Translations under genes and position numbers: made by a program
Shown here: piece by piece, positions 1 through 7,594 of the stretch
Position numbering within the stretch: position 1 is the first letter of the stretch
How the letters are laid out: the number at the start of each line of letters is the position of its first letter
The notes under the pieces: model-generated
Told to the model about the DNA's origin: nothing
Database searches by the model: none
The model's input: only the letters and a program-made list of their open reading frames with translations
Source: Pseudoruminococcus_B sp937901805
Lineage (GTDB): Bacteria > Bacillota > Clostridia > Oscillospirales > Ruminococcaceae
DNA length: 26,923 nt
Assembly (NCBI GenBank): GCA_963560245.1
Contig: CAUWNS010000027.1
Span: 1 to 26,923 of the forward strand
Direction of reading: 5' to 3'

Positions 1-46
1 CCCCCTGCTTGTAAGGCAGGTGCTCTCCCAGCTGAGCTATGCTCCC
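1..46 (-). tRNA. tRNA-Val (anticodon UAC), 5' part, cut by window edge
   Basis: Read on the minus strand, the segment begins at 46 with GGGAGCA (acceptor 5' arm), then TA, a D arm containing AGCTCAGCTGGGAGAGC, and an anticodon arm CCTGC-CTTACAA-GCAGG. The loop has U33 and anticodon TAC, which reads GUA valine codons. The variable loop, T arm and 3' acceptor lie beyond position 1, so the discriminator base is not visible. A sigma-A promoter lies 53 bp upstream. This tRNA could be the effector of the T-box leader at 7557-7858, whose specifier is GUA. Confidence 0.93.
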
Positions 47-98
47 ACACTGTGCTGTCTGCCTTCCAGCGAACCGGTCGGTTTCAGCGACGTATGTT

Positions 99-127
99 AT
101 TTTACTATACCCTAGGCATAAAGTCAA
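99..127 (-). promoter_or_regulatory. sigma-A promoter of tRNA-Val
   Basis: On the minus strand, -35 TTGACT (127-122), a 17-bp spacer and -10 TAAAAT (104-99). Transcription should begin near 92, giving a 5' leader of about 46 nt that RNase P would remove. It also marks the boundary with the pot operon, which ends upstream at a terminator. Confidence 0.75.
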
Positions 128-200
128 TAACTTTTTTGCTTTTTCTTTACAAAACTTTACTTTTGATTTTTTGCATAAATTAATTCCACAAACTGGAAAT

Positions 201-248
201 TCGGAAAAAGAAATGCCGGCATTATCGGTTTCGATTCTGCCGGCATTC
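201..248 (-). terminator. Rho-independent terminator of the pot operon
   Basis: Perfect 10-bp stem AATGCCGGCA (212-221) with TGCCGGCATT (238-247); an inner ATCG/CGAT pairing extends it. On the minus strand it is followed by a T-rich tail (TTTCTTTTT). It lies 11 bp after the potD stop codon. Confidence 0.85.
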
Positions 249-258
249 TGTTTATTTC

Positions 259-1518
259 TTAGTAGTCTATTCTATTCTTCTTATGACGAATGACCAGGAA
301 CACAACACCGGCGATGACGATTATGCCGACAACAATCCATACCCATGGAATGGAAGTACCGGAATCTGCCTGCGCACTGCCGCCTTCACTGGATGCGGCG
401 GCCTGTTCATTGCTGCTGGAAATAATCTCCGTCCACAGGGCGTCAATCTTCTTATTGGTTTCCTCGTCCAAGTTCAGGAATACCTCTGTATTTTCCAGGA
501 CTTCATCACTTGGATAAGCAATCTCGCTGTTTTTCATCTCATCGTCAAGCAACTCGTAGGCCCCTGTATTGGTAGTGGAATACCCGATAAACTCGCAGTT
601 ATCCTTTGCGATTTCCGGATCAGACATAAAGTTGATGTACATTTCCGCAGCTTGTTTGTTCTGGCAGCCTTTCGGGATACACATGACGTCGACAAAACGG
701 TTCGTTCCCTCTTTGGGAATTGCAAAGGCAAGATCCGGATTTTCCGAAATCATGGTGATGGCGTCCCCTGCATAATAAGGGGCAATGGCAGCTTCACCGC
801 CCTCCATTTTATCAAAAATCTCATCCATGACGTAGATGGTGCCGAGCGCCTTCTGTTTTTTGAGTTCCTCTGCAGCCTGCTCTAATTCTGAGGTATTTGT
901 TGTATTCAGAGAATACCCCAGGCGGGACAGAGCAATAGCAAACGCATCTCTGGAATTGGAGAACATCAGCACGTTATTTTTATATTTCTCATCCCACATG
1001 GCGTCCCAGCTATCAATCGTACCGTCTACCATGGTGGTATTGTAGATCAGCCCGACAACTCCCCAGGTATAGGGAACCGTATATTCATTGGTCGGATCAT
1101 ACTCCAGGTTGCGGAACTGTTCATCCGTATATTCAAAGTTTGGAACATTGGTAAAGTCGATCTTTTCCAGCATGCCTTCTGCAATCATCCGGCCCGCCAT
1201 ATAATCGGAGGGGATGATAACATCGTAATTGGCACCGCCGCTTTTCAGCTTTGCATAAAGTTCCTCGTTTGTTGCAAAATTGGTATAATTGACTTTAATT
1301 CCGGTCAAATTTTCAAATTCCTCATTGACGTCAACTCCCCCGTCGGAACCGTCCGAAATATATTCGCCCCAGTTATACACGTTAATCGAGACATCCTGCC
1401 CTTTGAGCGCCTCGTAATCATAATCTGTGTTCTGAACCTCGGCAGCCGCTGCCGGAAGACTCATCAGCGCAAGAACTCCTGCAAGAAAACACAAGATCCC
1501 TCTTCTAAATTTTTTCAT
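259..1518 (-). CDS. potD: Spermidine/putrescine ABC transporter substrate-binding protein, C-terminally membrane-anchored
   Basis: Extracytoplasmic polyamine-binding protein that would deliver spermidine or putrescine to the PotABC importer. 419 aa. Residues 1-26 form a signal peptide (KKFRR, hydrophobic core, PAAAAE). The mature part has the family pattern INVYNWGEYIS near residue 46 followed by an extracellular solute-binding type-1/PotD fold (Pfam SBP_bac family, by recognition). There is no lipobox cysteine at the signal peptide end, unlike most Gram-positive PotD lipoproteins. Instead, a Ser/Ala-rich linker (about 367-388) leads to a membrane helix (about 391-411) and a basic tail RHKKNRIDY. 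The protein is thus probably held by its C-terminus. It is the last gene of potABCD; its ATG overlaps the potC stop in ATGA. A terminator follows. Substrate choice among polyamines cannot be read from the sequence. Confidence 0.93.
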   Translation of the reverse strand: MKKFRRGILCFLAGVLALMSLPAAAAEVQNTDYDYEALKGQDVSINVYNWGEYISDGSDGGVDVNEEFENLTGIKVNYTNFATNEELYAKLKSGGANYDVIIPSDYMAGRMIAEGMLEKIDFTNVPNFEYTDEQFRNLEYDPTNEYTVPYTWGVVGLIYNTTMVDGTIDSWDAMWDEKYKNNVLMFSNSRDAFAIALSRLGYSLNTTNTSELEQAAEELKKQKALGTIYVMDEIFDKMEGGEAAIAPYYAGDAITMISENPDLAFAIPKEGTNRFVDVMCIPKGCQNKQAAEMYINFMSDPEIAKDNCEFIGYSTTNTGAYELLDDEMKNSEIAYPSDEVLENTEVFLNLDEETNKKIDALWTEIISSSNEQAAASSEGGSAQADSGTSIPWVWIVVGIIVIAGVVFLVIRHKKNRIDY

Positions 1519-2324
1519 GAATACGATCTCTCCTTCTTCCTATCTTTTTTCTCCTGACGGGAGCTCCTGATGTTGATAACAACCAGCAGCACAAAGACCA
1601 CTACAAACAGGAGCGTGGACAATGCGTTGATTTCTGGGCTGACTTTTTTTCTGGTCATTGCAAAAATTGCAATCGGTAAGGTCTGGGAAGTCGGGCCAGT
1701 AGTAAAATAGCTAATCACAAAATCATCCAGGGAAAGGGTAAAAGACATCAAAAGTCCGGAAACTACTCCCGGCATGATCTCCGGCAAAACCACTTTCCAA
1801 TACGCCCGAAACGGGTTGCAACCCAGATCCAGAGCCGCCTCGTACAGATGAGGATCCATCTGCCGGAGTTTTGGCATGACGTTTAAAATGACGTAGGGCA
1901 CGCAAAAAGTGATATGGGAAATCAAAACTGTTCCCATGCCAAGCTTCATATTCAAAAATACAAACAGCAGCATCAGGGAAACACCTGTGACAATTTCCGG
2001 ATTCATGACCGGCAAGCAGGTCGCATTCATTACTACAGAACGGATACGCCTGTTCATATTGTTGATCCCGATTGCTGCAAGCGTTCCCAGCACAGTTGAA
2101 ATGATTGCTGCGAGAACGGCGATGATCACGGTATTAACCAGTGCGCTGATAACCACATCGTTAGTAAACAGCCTTTTATACCAATCCAAAGTAAAGCCGG
2201 TCCACAGGGTGCGGCTCTTGGATTTGTTAAAGGAAAAGACAATCATCACTATAATGGGAAGGTACAAAAACAGGTATACAAGTCCCATATAAATCCAGGA
2301 AAAGGGTTTTGATCTCGTTTTCAT
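1515..2324 (-). CDS. potC: Spermidine/putrescine ABC transporter permease PotC
   Basis: Inner-membrane permease of the PotABCD polyamine importer; pairs with PotB to form the channel. 269 aa with about six membrane helices. The binding-protein-dependent transport motif is visible around residues 163-185 (EAALDLGCNPFRAYWKVVLP), matching the EAA loop that contacts the PotA ATPase. The N-terminus KTRSKPFSWIYMGLVYLFLYLPI and the length fit PotC. The ATG overlaps the potB stop codon by 4 bp and its own stop overlaps the potD ATG, so translation of the four genes is likely coupled. The C-terminal tail is rich in Lys and Arg, consistent with a cytoplasmic end. Confidence 0.94.
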   Translation of the reverse strand: MKTRSKPFSWIYMGLVYLFLYLPIIVMIVFSFNKSKSRTLWTGFTLDWYKRLFTNDVVISALVNTVIIAVLAAIISTVLGTLAAIGINNMNRRIRSVVMNATCLPVMNPEIVTGVSLMLLFVFLNMKLGMGTVLISHITFCVPYVILNVMPKLRQMDPHLYEAALDLGCNPFRAYWKVVLPEIMPGVVSGLLMSFTLSLDDFVISYFTTGPTSQTLPIAIFAMTRKKVSPEINALSTLLFVVVFVLLVVINIRSSRQEKKDRKKERSYS

Positions 2325-3133
2325 ATCATCATCCCCCTTGAATCCTCATCTCCAAACCGGTTCATGATACCCATACAAATCAGAATAATGACCATCAGCA
2401 CCAAAGACATAGCCGCACCCAGATTTGGGTTGTAAGCATTGCCGAGAAACTGGAGTTCAATCAGGTCTCCCACCAGCAGGTTTCCGCCCCCGCCAAGCAT
2501 TTTGGAGATAATAAAGGTGCTGATTGCGGGTACAAATACCATGGTAATCCCGGACATGACCCCTGGCAGGCTGAGCGGAAAAATCACCTTTGAAAAGACG
2601 TGGAAAGAATTTGAGCCCAGATCCTGCGCCGCTTCAATCACACTTTTATCAATCTTTATCATAACAGAGTACAGCGGCAGAATCATAAACGGAAGATAAT
2701 TATATACCATTCCAAGGACAACCGCCCCCTCGGTATTGATCATCTCAAACGGCCCGATTCCAAACATCCCCAAAAAGCGGTTGATCAGGCCGTTTTTCTC
2801 CAACAAAGTCATCCAGGCATAGGTGCGCAGCAAAAAATTCATCCACATGGGCAGCATGACCAGCATGAGCATCATCTTCTGACTGTTCGCCTTGGAATTC
2901 ATCAAAATCAGAGCAATCGGATAGGAGACAATCAAACAGATGACCGTCGAAATCGCGGCCAGTTTGAGGGAACGGAGCAAAACCGGCGCATATTTTTCCA
3001 ATCCAACAAGGTTTTCTACTGTAAATTGTCCATCCGAATTCGTAAAAGCAAAATATACGATCATCGCCAGAGGGACGATGATGAAGATGGCCATCCAGAT
3101 AAGATAGGGGTAAGAAGCTGCTTTTGATTTCAT
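2321..3133 (-). CDS. potB: Spermidine/putrescine ABC transporter permease PotB
   Basis: Inner-membrane permease, partner of PotC. 270 aa, about six membrane helices. The EAA loop is seen near residues 165-190 (EAAQDLGSNSFHVFSKVIFP), the docking site for PotA. The motif MLPMWMNFLLRTYAW in the middle is typical of PotB. The start is an ATG at 3133 overlapping the potA stop (ATGA), and its stop overlaps the potC start in the same way. No irregularities. Confidence 0.94.
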   Translation of the reverse strand: MKSKAASYPYLIWMAIFIIVPLAMIVYFAFTNSDGQFTVENLVGLEKYAPVLLRSLKLAAISTVICLIVSYPIALILMNSKANSQKMMLMLVMLPMWMNFLLRTYAWMTLLEKNGLINRFLGMFGIGPFEMINTEGAVVLGMVYNYLPFMILPLYSVMIKIDKSVIEAAQDLGSNSFHVFSKVIFPLSLPGVMSGITMVFVPAISTFIISKMLGGGGNLLVGDLIELQFLGNAYNPNLGAAMSLVLMVIILICMGIMNRFGDEDSRGMMI

Positions 3134-4182
3134 TGCACATCCCCCATCTTTTTCATGATATGGATTTCATCCGGCCCAATCAGCATCCCAACGCGCTCCC
3201 CCGGCTGGCTTGCATCCGTGGACTGCACCATCCAGGTAAAGCTTCCGTCATCGACCATCATCTCGTAGTGAACGCCTTTGAAGGTTGTTGTCTGGACAAT
3301 GCCGGTGAGCTGACCCTTTTCCGGAGTTGTGATATCAATATCCTCCGGGCGGACAATCACCTGAATTGGTTCATCTTTGGCAAACCCTTTGTCCACGCAG
3401 GGAAATTCACGCCCTGCAAACTCCACTCGGAAATCCTCATGCATAATGCCGTCAATAATATTGCTTTCCCCGATAAAATCGGCAACAAAGGCGTTGACTG
3501 GCTCGTTATAGATATCCTGCGGCGTCCCAATCTGCTGGATGGTGGCGTTATTCATGACAACCACGGTGTCGGACATGGTCAGCGCTTCTTCCTGATCATG
3601 CGTAACGTAAATAAAGGTAATTTCCAGCCGCTGCTGGATTTTTTTGAGTTCTATCTGCATTTCTTTGCGCAGCTTCAGATCCAATGCGCCCAGCGGTTCA
3701 TCGAGCAGCAGCACCTTTGGATGGTTGACAAGCGCCCTGGCAATCGCCACACGCTGCTGCTGTCCGCCTGACAGGTTTGCAATGTTCCTGCGTTCAAACC
3801 CTCGCAGATTGACTAAAGAGAGCATTTCCAGCACGCGCTCTTTGATTTCCTTTGGCGGCAGTTTTTGGATTCTCAGGCCGAACGCAACGTTTTCAAATAC
3901 GTTTAGATGCGGAAAAAGCGCGTACCTCTGAAAGACCGTATTGACCGGACGCTTATACGGGGCAAGATCATTGATCCGCTTGCCGTCAAAAATGACATTC
4001 CCTTCGTCGGGTGTCACAAAGCCGCCGATAATCCGAAGCGTTGTCGTTTTACCGCAGCCTGACGGGCCGAGCAGCGTCACAAATTCCTTGTCTCGTATGG
4101 TAAGGTCAATGCCTTTGAGTACACGCTCACCATCGAATGCCACGCTGATGTTTTGAAGATTGATTAACTGATTGTCACCCAC
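3130..4182 (-). CDS. potA: Spermidine/putrescine ABC transporter ATP-binding protein PotA
   Basis: Cytoplasmic ATPase powering polyamine uptake. 350 aa. Walker A GPSGCGKT at 39-46, Q-loop near 85 (VFQRYALFP), ABC signature LSGGQ at 137-141, Walker B VLLLDEP at 157-163, switch His in VTHDQEEA near 194. The C-terminal third is the TOBE-type regulatory domain found in PotA/MalK-class ATPases. The start is GTG at 4182; the purine-rich AAAGGGGG about 10 nt upstream supports it, and an ATG a few bases upstream is immediately followed by a stop in its own frame. First gene of the operon, so it sits directly behind the long leader (4183-4465). Confidence 0.94.
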   Translation of the reverse strand: MGDNQLINLQNISVAFDGERVLKGIDLTIRDKEFVTLLGPSGCGKTTTLRIIGGFVTPDEGNVIFDGKRINDLAPYKRPVNTVFQRYALFPHLNVFENVAFGLRIQKLPPKEIKERVLEMLSLVNLRGFERRNIANLSGGQQQRVAIARALVNHPKVLLLDEPLGALDLKLRKEMQIELKKIQQRLEITFIYVTHDQEEALTMSDTVVVMNNATIQQIGTPQDIYNEPVNAFVADFIGESNIIDGIMHEDFRVEFAGREFPCVDKGFAKDEPIQVIVRPEDIDITTPEKGQLTGIVQTTTFKGVHYEMMVDDGSFTWMVQSTDASQPGERVGMLIGPDEIHIMKKMGDVQ

Positions 4183-4465
4183 TCTACATCCCCCTTTGCG
4201 GATTTAAGCCGGCCGTGTTTGCATTTTCGCCAACACCGGCGGGCTCCGTAGAGGCTTTTGATACCGCTTCCCGCAAAAGGATTTTTCATGGGCCGGTTCT
4301 GCTTTTGCATAACGCCCCGGGCGGTACATACGACTCCACGCGATTGATGTGTTATTTTTGTGCGTTTCTGCACATAACAAAAGCCCCCCAGCCAAATCCG
4401 ATTTGGATTTTGACCAGCAAAGGGCGATGCAGCAAGCTGCTCATGATTACATACAGAAAACAACA
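4183..4465 (-). promoter_or_regulatory. Long 5' leader of the potABCD mRNA, possible structured regulator
   Basis: The best promoter places the transcript start near 4465, about 283 nt before the potA GTG. On the minus strand the leader contains several short hairpins: GCAGC-TT-GCTGC (4428-4439), a dyad CCAAATC-G-GATTTGG (4392-4406), and GTGC-AGAAAC-GCAC flanked by GTTAT/ATAAC just after it. It matches none of the riboswitch consensus sequences I can recall (ykkC, yybP, ZTP, THF, SAM, glycine). A 100-codon reading frame spans it but lacks protein-like features. Function is unknown; a leader this long ahead of a transporter is the reason to flag it. Confidence 0.4.
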
Positions 4466-4471
4466 ATAACT

Positions 4472-4499
4472 AATATAGAGGTTTTTTAAAAAAAGTCAA
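4472..4499 (-). promoter_or_regulatory. sigma-A promoter of the pot operon
   Basis: Minus strand -35 TTGACT (4499-4494), 16-bp AT-rich spacer, -10 TATATT (4477-4472). The adjacent stretch to 4590 is rich in A and T runs and could act as an UP-like element. Confidence 0.65.
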
Positions 4500-5205
4500 T
4501 GTTTTTTCAGAAATTTTCCGAAAAAAGTACGATTTATTTGAATTTTTCCTGATTTTTTTCGATTTTTTTCATGGTTTGCTCAAAAAAACTTGATTTTCCT
4601 CCTGAATCCTCTTTCTGATTTCTCAGAGAATTTGAAAACTCTCCCCATACAAAAATTACTGTCTTAGTCTACAAATGCTGCGTCCGACCGCAGACAAGGG
4701 AAACTCATCATCCGTTTATCATGACTCCATAGAATTTAAAATCTCCCAAAAGGCTGCCGCTTGAAAGAACTGATTTATACCGTGAAAACATTCAAAGTAT
4801 TTTTTCATGCTAAGGGATTCGGTTATCCGCAAAACCAGCAGTCTCTTAAGTATCGGCAAGTCCTCATGGATGGAAATGACTGAAGAACACAAACGACGAT
4901 AGCACTTTCTCAGTACAGATGCGGAGAACCCGGGCAAAATTCCGGTTATTTCAAAGTCATAACCGTCTGTTCAACCGATGGCTTGGGCGAGCCTTAGAAG
5001 GGCATATCACCGGCAAGCACCTCGCGGCGCTGAAATTCACTCCGTTTGCAGCATCTGCCCCGCAGCCTGTAAACGGGTGATGTGCTGCCCGGACAAAACT
5101 CTCCTATTTTCAGAAGATTTCTGTCGGCAGCCCCCGCTTCGCCCGACGCTTGAAGTGAAAGCCGTTTACGGGGGATTTCCACCGGATAAACGGGTGATTT
5201 CCGGA
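4500..5205. other. Intergenic stretch without a recognisable gene
   Basis: From 4500 to about 4670 the sequence is very T/A-rich. From 4670 to 5205 short open frames exist on both strands, but none has a good ribosome-binding site or a family I recognise. A 12-base string TAAACGGGTGAT appears twice (from about 5070 and from 5187). CCGTTTA at 5162-5168 can pair with TAAACGG at 5187-5193. It may be decayed coding sequence. Confidence 0.4.
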
Positions 5206-5249
5206 AATCAAGAAAACCGCCCGACAAAAGTCGGACGGTTTTCTTGATT
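5206..5249 (-). terminator. Terminator of the lipoprotein gene, symmetrical hairpin
   Basis: A 20-bp arm (5206-5225) pairs with 5230-5249 around an AAAA loop, with one C/A mismatch. On the minus strand the downstream arm carries TTTTCTTGATTT. It begins 10 bp after the stop codon at 5259. Because the outer stem is A/T it could also act on the plus strand. Confidence 0.8.
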
Positions 5250-5258
5250 GGACAGAAT

Positions 5259-5666
5259 TTATTTTGCTGTGAATTCCTGAGAATAAATTTCCTTACCATC
5301 GCTGTCGACATATTGCACCACGACAACCGGGTTATCCACCTGTACTTCCTGTTTCAAGGCTTCTGCAAGTTCCTCAAATGTGCTGGCCTGAGCGGTAAGG
5401 CTGGACTCCAGCTGGGAAGCGACTTCGTCTGGAACATCGTTGATATCCAGGGTATAAACATAGATAAACTTATTGCCTTCTCCTTTCACTTCAATCTGCA
5501 TACCGGCGCTTTCCACTTCCTCTTTTACAGAAGCGATTTGCTCCTGTACCTCAGAGGAGTTCACATAATCCTGCATGGTCTTGTATTTGCTGGAACATGC
5601 CACCAGAGACAACGCCATCAGAACTGCTAAAACACCAGCCAATAACCTTTTTAAGTGCTTTTTCAT
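5259..5666 (-). CDS. Small lipoprotein, DUF4854-like
   Basis: Predicted lipid-anchored surface protein of 135 aa. Signal peptide with lipobox LVAC, cleavage before Cys24. The mature part begins SSKYKTMQDYVNSSEVQEQI and resembles the DUF4854 family of Clostridia lipoproteins (by recognition, not search). That family has no known function. The body is acidic with alternating strand-like segments (NKFIYVYTLDIND, NPVVVVQYVDSDG) and no cysteine after the anchor. Monocistronic: own promoter upstream, own terminator downstream. Shine-Dalgarno AAAGGGG is 7 nt before the ATG. The perfect promoter suggests high expression when it is not repressed. Confidence 0.8.
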   Translation of the reverse strand: MKKHLKRLLAGVLAVLMALSLVACSSKYKTMQDYVNSSEVQEQIASVKEEVESAGMQIEVKGEGNKFIYVYTLDINDVPDEVASQLESSLTAQASTFEELAEALKQEVQVDNPVVVVQYVDSDGKEIYSQEFTAK

Positions 5667-5705
5667 AAAAATTCCCCTTTAAAGTTTTTTGATTTGATAA
5701 ATTTC

Positions 5706-5734
5706 ATTATATAATCCTTGCACAATAATGTCAA
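5706..5734 (-). promoter_or_regulatory. Perfect-consensus sigma-A promoter of the lipoprotein gene
   Basis: Minus strand -35 TTGACA (5734-5729), spacer exactly 17 bp, -10 TATAAT (5711-5706). Both hexamers match consensus fully, the only such case in this window. Confidence 0.88.
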
Positions 5735-5744
5735 TGGATTGACA
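5729..5744. promoter_or_regulatory. 16-bp dyad over the -35 box, candidate operator
   Basis: TGTCAAT-GG-ATTGACA is a perfect 7-bp inverted repeat with a 2-bp centre. One arm contains the complete -35 hexamer of the lipoprotein promoter. This geometry suits a dimeric repressor blocking sigma region 4. No regulator gene is adjacent that I can assign to it; the ribbon-helix-helix protein at 7923-8105 is the nearest DNA-binding candidate. Confidence 0.45.
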
Positions 5745-5850
5745 AAAAATATTTACAAAATGACTTTTGTGACCAAATCCCCAAAATAATCGCATTCCAA
5801 AACGACAATTTATCGATGAGGCTTTTGGCAAAACGGATTATGCCCCCCTT

Positions 5851-7527
5851 TTACCCTTTATCCGATGAGAAAACCGACGCTTTTGGCAGTCCTCTGAGAT
5901 GGCGGCGGATAATTTTTCCAGAGGCGGTCTTTTTCAAATAATCGGTATACTCAACCACACGGGGATACTTATAAGGCGCAGTCATCCGTTTGACATATTC
6001 CTGAATCTCTTTTGTCAATCCCTCCGATCCCCGATAACCCTCGCTGAGCACAATGGTCGCCTTCACCACCTGTCCCCGGACCGGATGCGGGGCTCCGGTA
6101 ATTGCACATTCCCGCACTGCGGGATGAGTCATCAGAACGGATTCTATTTCAAAAGGCCCGATTCGATACCCGGAACACTTGATTATATCGTCATTACGGC
6201 CGATAAACCAAAAATATCCCTCTTCATCCTGCCAGGCGATATCCCCCGTATGGTAAATGCCCTGTTCATCACAGGCCGGACGGAGTTTTCCCTCCTCCCA
6301 ATAACCCCGCAAAAGTCCTTCCGGGTAATCCGTGTTGAGACCGAGGACAACCAGTTCCCCCTGTTCACCCGGAGCACAGGGAGTCCCATCTTCCCTAATC
6401 AGGGCCAGATGATACAGAGGGCTGGGTTTCCCCATAGAGCCCGGTTTTATCTGAAACCAGGGGAAATTTGCTACCAGGACACTGGATTCAGACTGGCCAA
6501 ATCCCTCATGAATGGAAAGGCCGGTAATCTTTTGAAAGTCCTGGATAATCTCCGGGGCAATCGGTTCCCCAGCGGTACAGCAATGCGTCACAGAGGAAAA
6601 ATCCTCTTTAGAAATTCCCTGACGCATCAAAAAACGGTAGACCGTTACAGGAACGCACAGACTGGTTGGGCGTTTTTGCCGAATCACCTGCAAAAACTCA
6701 TCCGCATGGAACTTATGACCGCCGTCATATCCCAAAACCGCGCACCCAGCAATCCATTGCCCATAAATACATCCCCAGCCAAATTTTGCCCAACCGGAAT
6801 CCACCCCTGTCAGATGCAGTCCGTTCTCCTGTACTTTTTGCCAGTAGACAGCTGTCACCAAATGCCCAAGCGGATAGGAATAATCGTGAACCACCATTTT
6901 GGGCATTCCAGAAGTACCGGAAGTAAAATACATCAGCATATTATCCCGTACCGTCAATGTCTCATCCGCTTCGAATTCCCCGACCGGATTTTCCAGAGCC
7001 GCAGAATAATCCTGCCAGTTCTGCCGTTTCCCTCCTGCAAGCACCAAATAGCGCAGAGACGGACAGTCCGGTGCCGCAAGTTCCACTTGGGTTATCGTAA
7101 AATCCTCCGCAAAAGCCACGATCATCCGCACCTGGGCTGCCTGAACACGGTAACGGATATCCTTTGCCGTCAATTGGCAGGACGCAGGGACCAGTACTGC
7201 GCCAATCCGGTGCAGGGCGACCGCTGTAACCCAATATTCCCAGCGGCGCCCCAGCAGAACCATAACCCGATCGCCCTTTTCAATCCCCAGGCTTTTGAAA
7301 AAGAAAGCGGCCCGTTTGGAAAGAGCAGAAATATCTGCAAAGGAAAATGTTTTGGACTCTCCGCGCCGGCTGCACCATTCCAATGCGCGTTTTTCGGGTT
7401 CCCGTCTGGCCCATTCATCTACGACATGCGTGGCAAAATTAAAGTCTTCCGGATAATGAAGGGCATACTGATTCCGAAAATCTTCATAGGAATCAAACTG
7501 TGTTTTTGCTAGAAACTGTTCTTTCAT
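5851..7527 (-). CDS. AMP-forming acyl-CoA synthetase (medium/branched-chain type), T-box controlled
   Basis: Activates a carboxylic acid to its CoA thioester through an acyl-adenylate, using ATP and CoA. 558 aa from the ATG at 7527 (Shine-Dalgarno GGAGG 9 nt upstream); the open frame continues upstream only through the T-box leader, so longer versions are rejected. ANL-superfamily motifs: P-loop TSGTSGMPK at 202-210, GEPIAPE and GFGQSE in the middle, YHTGDIAW near 435, GRNDDIIKCSGYRIGPFEIE hinge, and catalytic Lys538 in SGKIIRR. Overall pattern (DFNFATHVVDEWA at the start, C-terminal YKYPRVVEY) fits the medium-chain acyl-CoA synthetase branch. Substrate is not readable. The valine T-box suggests isobutyrate or a related branched acid (inference). 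No obvious terminator follows before the next promoter at 5734. Confidence 0.88.
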   Translation of the reverse strand: MKEQFLAKTQFDSYEDFRNQYALHYPEDFNFATHVVDEWARREPEKRALEWCSRRGESKTFSFADISALSKRAAFFFKSLGIEKGDRVMVLLGRRWEYWVTAVALHRIGAVLVPASCQLTAKDIRYRVQAAQVRMIVAFAEDFTITQVELAAPDCPSLRYLVLAGGKRQNWQDYSAALENPVGEFEADETLTVRDNMLMYFTSGTSGMPKMVVHDYSYPLGHLVTAVYWQKVQENGLHLTGVDSGWAKFGWGCIYGQWIAGCAVLGYDGGHKFHADEFLQVIRQKRPTSLCVPVTVYRFLMRQGISKEDFSSVTHCCTAGEPIAPEIIQDFQKITGLSIHEGFGQSESSVLVANFPWFQIKPGSMGKPSPLYHLALIREDGTPCAPGEQGELVVLGLNTDYPEGLLRGYWEEGKLRPACDEQGIYHTGDIAWQDEEGYFWFIGRNDDIIKCSGYRIGPFEIESVLMTHPAVRECAITGAPHPVRGQVVKATIVLSEGYRGSEGLTKEIQEYVKRMTAPYKYPRVVEYTDYLKKTASGKIIRRHLRGLPKASVFSSDKG

Positions 7528-7556
7528 GGTACTTATCCTCCAGTATTTCTTTCCGG

Positions 7557-7594
7557 CAAAAAGAAAACGCCCTGCTGCCAATGCAACAGGGCGT
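7557..7594 (-). terminator. Attenuator hairpin of the T-box leader
   Basis: On the minus strand ACGCCCTG pairs with CAGGGCGT (7594-7587 with 7574-7567), with further inner pairs, then TTTTCTTTTT. The 5' arm competes with the antiterminator formed by the T-box motif just upstream, so the two structures are mutually exclusive. Confidence 0.9.

Noticed and set aside
4183..4465. Known riboswitch (ZTP, ykkC, yybP, THF, SAM) in the pot leader
   Set aside because: Isolated words such as ACCGCCCGGGGC recall the ZTP motif, but order and pairing do not fit any consensus I can recall.
4164..4466. 100-codon minus-strand frame in the pot leader
   Set aside because: It overlaps the potA start in another frame, has no good ribosome-binding site and no family resemblance.
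5899..7512. 537-codon plus-strand frame
   Set aside because: It is fully antisense to the acyl-CoA ligase, has no ribosome-binding site and shows no recognisable family.
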